A DNA stretch of 64,000 bases, taken from assembly GCA_963784995.1 (NCBI GenBank), contig CAWATZ010000006.1, positions 930,001 through 994,000 of the forward strand, given 5' to 3'. The stretch is from CAWATZ01 sp963784995 (GTDB lineage: Bacteria; Planctomycetota; Planctomycetia; Gemmatales; Gemmataceae). Both the position numbers and the translations under genes were made by a program. Below, piece after piece: positions 61,979 to 64,000 of the stretch. The notes under the pieces are model-generated. The model saw only the letters and a list, made by a program, of their open reading frames with translations, searched no databases and was not told the DNA's origin. How positions within the stretch are numbered: the first letter of the stretch is position 1; each line of letters starts with the position of its first letter.

Positions 61979-63877
61979 TCAACCAATCGCTTCACTTACC
62001 TGATAGTGGGCAAGTAGTTGTTCTAACTCGTTGAATCTCGTTGGCTTTGTCAGATGGAAGTCAAATCCAGCCTCAAGGGAACGGCGTCGATCTTCTTCTT
62101 GTCCATAGCCCGTCAGCGCCACCAGCAGCACATCATCCAGACCTCTCACTTGCCGTAACCGACGTGCCAATTCATGCCCATTGATCCCCGGCAACCCAAT
62201 GTCTAAGAAGGCTACCTCGGGCTGAAAGGACTGTGCTACCTCAAGGGCAGTTGGTCCATCGTGGGCAAAAGCAACTTTGTGGCCTCTCCTCCGAAAGAGC
62301 CGAACGCAGGCTTCTACGAAATCCTCATTGTCGTCAGCCAATAAAACTCGACGGGACGGACAAGAAGCCAGGGAATGCTCTGGCTCCTCTCCTTCTTCAT
62401 CGTTCTGCTTTCTTTCAAGCGGCAAAGGGAGACGGACTTCAAATACGCTTCCTTCATCGGGGCCTTCACTAAAGGCGTAGACGTTGCCTCCGTGCATCTC
62501 GACAATGCGACGTGCCAGCGTCAAGCCGATCCCGAGCCCGCCCTGCGAACGGTCCAAGGCACGGTCGAGTTGGGTGAACAACTCGAAGACTTGAGACAAC
62601 TTCTCCGGCGAGATGCCAATTCCCGTATCTTGAACTCGCAAGATGGCTTCGTGCCCTTCCTTGCTGACAGTCAGCCAGATGTGTCCACCCTTCTCGGTGT
62701 ACTTGGCGGCGTTGTTCAAGAGATTGTAGACAACCTGAGTCAACCGGGTCGGGTCAGCGTCGATCCACATGGCTTCGGGAGGTATCGACACCGTCAGTTG
62801 ATGTTTCCGGGCTTCGATGAGGGGACGGGCAATTTCGACAGCATCGGCTACAGCGTGGGCCAGTTTCATTCGCTCTTTCTTGAGATTGATCTTTCCACGG
62901 CTAATTCGTGAGACATCGAGAAGGTCATCAACCATTCGGGTCAAATGCTGTATCTGGCGGTCGATCACATCCCTGGCCCACTTGAGGTCAACGTCAGGCG
63001 GGCTGAACTCCTCCAAGACCTGGATCGCATGGGGAATAGGGGCCAAAGGGTTGCGGAGTTCGTGGGCCAGCATCGCCAGAAACTCGTCCTTTTGACGATC
63101 CGCCTGCTCCAATAGTCTCTTTCCTTGCCGCAGTTCTTCCTCCAGCTTTTGATGAGCGGTAATGTCCCGGATGATGCTGGCGACCAGAATACCACCTGCG
63201 TTGGGAAGGGGGCTGAGGCTGATCTCAATTGGAAACTCTACCCCATTCTTTCGCAAACCGTAGAGTTCCAGGCCAGTTCCCATAGGCCGAATGCTGGGAT
63301 TCGCAGCGAAAGCAGCACGATGTCCACTGTGTTTGCTGCGATAGCGTTCCGGCATCAGAATCTCGACCGGCTGCCCGAGCAACTCGTCCCGACTGTATCC
63401 GAAAAGTCTCTCGGTCTGACCATTGATCTGGACGATCTTGCCTTCCTGGTTGGCGATGACGACCGCATCCGGTGCCGCTTCCAAGAAACCCTGGATTCCT
63501 TTCGCTGGCAACCGTTCCCGGAGTATGTTTTCGATGGCAGTCATCAACGCCGGTGCTTGTACGGGAACCGAAAAGGAATCCCCGACGCTTCCCGCATTTT
63601 GTGTCTGATCCATCCCGACGAAGAAGGGCAGCAAGGGAATTGAGGCGGTGGCAAGGTGGGCTTTAAGCTGATAGCATAACTCCAGTCCGTTCACGTTGGG
63701 CGGGGACAAGTCCACGAGAATAAGATCGGGAGGTTCCAGGGTCGGGCGCAGAGCCTCCGCACTCGTGGCAGCTTCTCGGACCTCGAACCCTGACTTCTTG
63801 AGCATCTGGCTCAGGGCGTGGCGACCTGCTTGGTCCGGGCTGACATTCAGGATGAGGACGTTCCGAGAAGTGGTCAT
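61979..63877 (-). CDS. Hybrid sensor histidine kinase (REC-PAS-HisKA-HATPase-REC)
   Basis: A 632-residue soluble protein with no membrane helix. REC at residues 5-120 (DLILVDLSPPNVNGLELCY, Asp acceptor); PAS at about 128-245 (APDAVVIANQEGKIVQING, LEELRQG linker); HisKA with MLAHELRNPLAPIPHAIQVL (His acceptor near 272); HATPase N/G boxes NLLNNAAKYTEKGG, DTGIGISPEKL and GGLGIGLTLARRIVEMHGG; and a second REC at about 505-625 (PEVAFLDIGLPGINGHELAR). AGGAGGA fixes the start at 63877. The N-terminal receiver suggests control by another kinase. No partner regulator lies beside it within the window. Confidence 0.9.
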   Translation of the reverse strand: MTTSRNVLILNVSPDQAGRHALSQMLKKSGFEVREAATSAEALRPTLEPPDLILVDLSPPNVNGLELCYQLKAHLATASIPLLPFFVGMDQTQNAGSVGDSFSVPVQAPALMTAIENILRERLPAKGIQGFLEAAPDAVVIANQEGKIVQINGQTERLFGYSRDELLGQPVEILMPERYRSKHSGHRAAFAANPSIRPMGTGLELYGLRKNGVEFPIEISLSPLPNAGGILVASIIRDITAHQKLEEELRQGKRLLEQADRQKDEFLAMLAHELRNPLAPIPHAIQVLEEFSPPDVDLKWARDVIDRQIQHLTRMVDDLLDVSRISRGKINLKKERMKLAHAVADAVEIARPLIEARKHQLTVSIPPEAMWIDADPTRLTQVVYNLLNNAAKYTEKGGHIWLTVSKEGHEAILRVQDTGIGISPEKLSQVFELFTQLDRALDRSQGGLGIGLTLARRIVEMHGGNVYAFSEGPDEGSVFEVRLPLPLERKQNDEEGEEPEHSLASCPSRRVLLADDNEDFVEACVRLFRRRGHKVAFAHDGPTALEVAQSFQPEVAFLDIGLPGINGHELARRLRQVRGLDDVLLVALTGYGQEEDRRRSLEAGFDFHLTKPTRFNELEQLLAHYQVSEAIG

Positions 63878-64000
63878 ACCAATCCTCCTGGAGAATGAGA
63901 TGCCTGGCAGTTGTGATGGGGCCTGTGCATAGTCTCACCTCTGGCTCTTCCTTCCCAGTCCCATTTTATGCGACGGGGTTTCCAGCCTCGCTTCCCTCAA

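Noticed and set aside
45080..64000. Direct repeat of the tRNA-Val 3' end as attachment site
   Set aside because: No second copy of the T-arm/acceptor sequence was noticed by eye downstream in the window. The far end may lie outside or be lost.

Overview
The window is high-GC DNA that looks like a planctomycete of the Gemmataceae type. Markers are a DUF1501 Tat-exported protein, a DUF1580 protein, a Ser/Thr kinase fused to WD40 and TPR repeats next to an ECF sigma factor, Uma2-type nucleases, tetrahydromethanopterin C1 genes in a bacterial setting, several lineage-type small paralogues, and many palindromic REP-like repeats. Taxonomy is inferred from gene content, not from a marker gene.

Layout. 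1-11.3 kb: an accessory region built around a 1.3 kb segmental duplication (1-1297 and 7441-8737), dispersed repeats named here A, B and C, a WD40 protein, a lone GyrB-like GHKL ATPase domain, an ECF sigma factor and a SMI1/KNR4-like gene. 11.3-16.9 kb: the large kinase-WD40-TPR protein, a tiny basic protein resembling bS22 and a dual-specificity-type phosphatase. 16.9-18.7 kb: a REP-associated Y1 (HUH) transposase framed by two mirror-image REP arrays. 18.7-30.7 kb: a GlcD/GlcF-type fused oxidoreductase, an ADP-ribosylglycohydrolase, paralogues of a Gemmataceae family starting MTEAEWL, DUF3179, TPR, a CxxCH/prenyltransferase-fold protein and a PQQ-type propeller. 30.8-35.4 kb: a formyltransferase/hydrolase (formylmethanofuran dehydrogenase-type) operon fwdD-orf53-fhcB-fhcA-fhcC, in which fhcB carries an in-frame UGA exactly at the active-site Cys/Sec position, followed by a candidate bacterial SECIS hairpin. 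35.4-44.8 kb: housekeeping-type genes, including phosphoesterase, DCC thiol oxidoreductase, DUF3501, aquaporin, di-haem peroxidase, ferredoxin, MFS, Rad52-like annealing protein and DUF1501. 45.0-55.3 kb: tRNA-Val(GAC), then an integrase and an island of broken genes and nested IS66/IS1634 elements. 55.3-64 kb: small stress or regulatory genes (adenosine-specific kinase family, ICMT-like, csrA with a sigma-54-like promoter, dodecin, NmrA-like SDR) and a hybrid histidine kinase.

Many otherwise intact genes carry single-base frameshifts: sigma factor, SMI1, kinase, RAYT, oxidoreductase, ADPRH, fwdD, fhcA four times, DUF3501 and the IS66 transposase. This density points to indel errors in the assembly as much as to real decay, so 'frameshifted' calls below should not be read as proven pseudogenes. 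The fhcB UGA is a substitution-type codon in an otherwise open frame and is not explained by indels.
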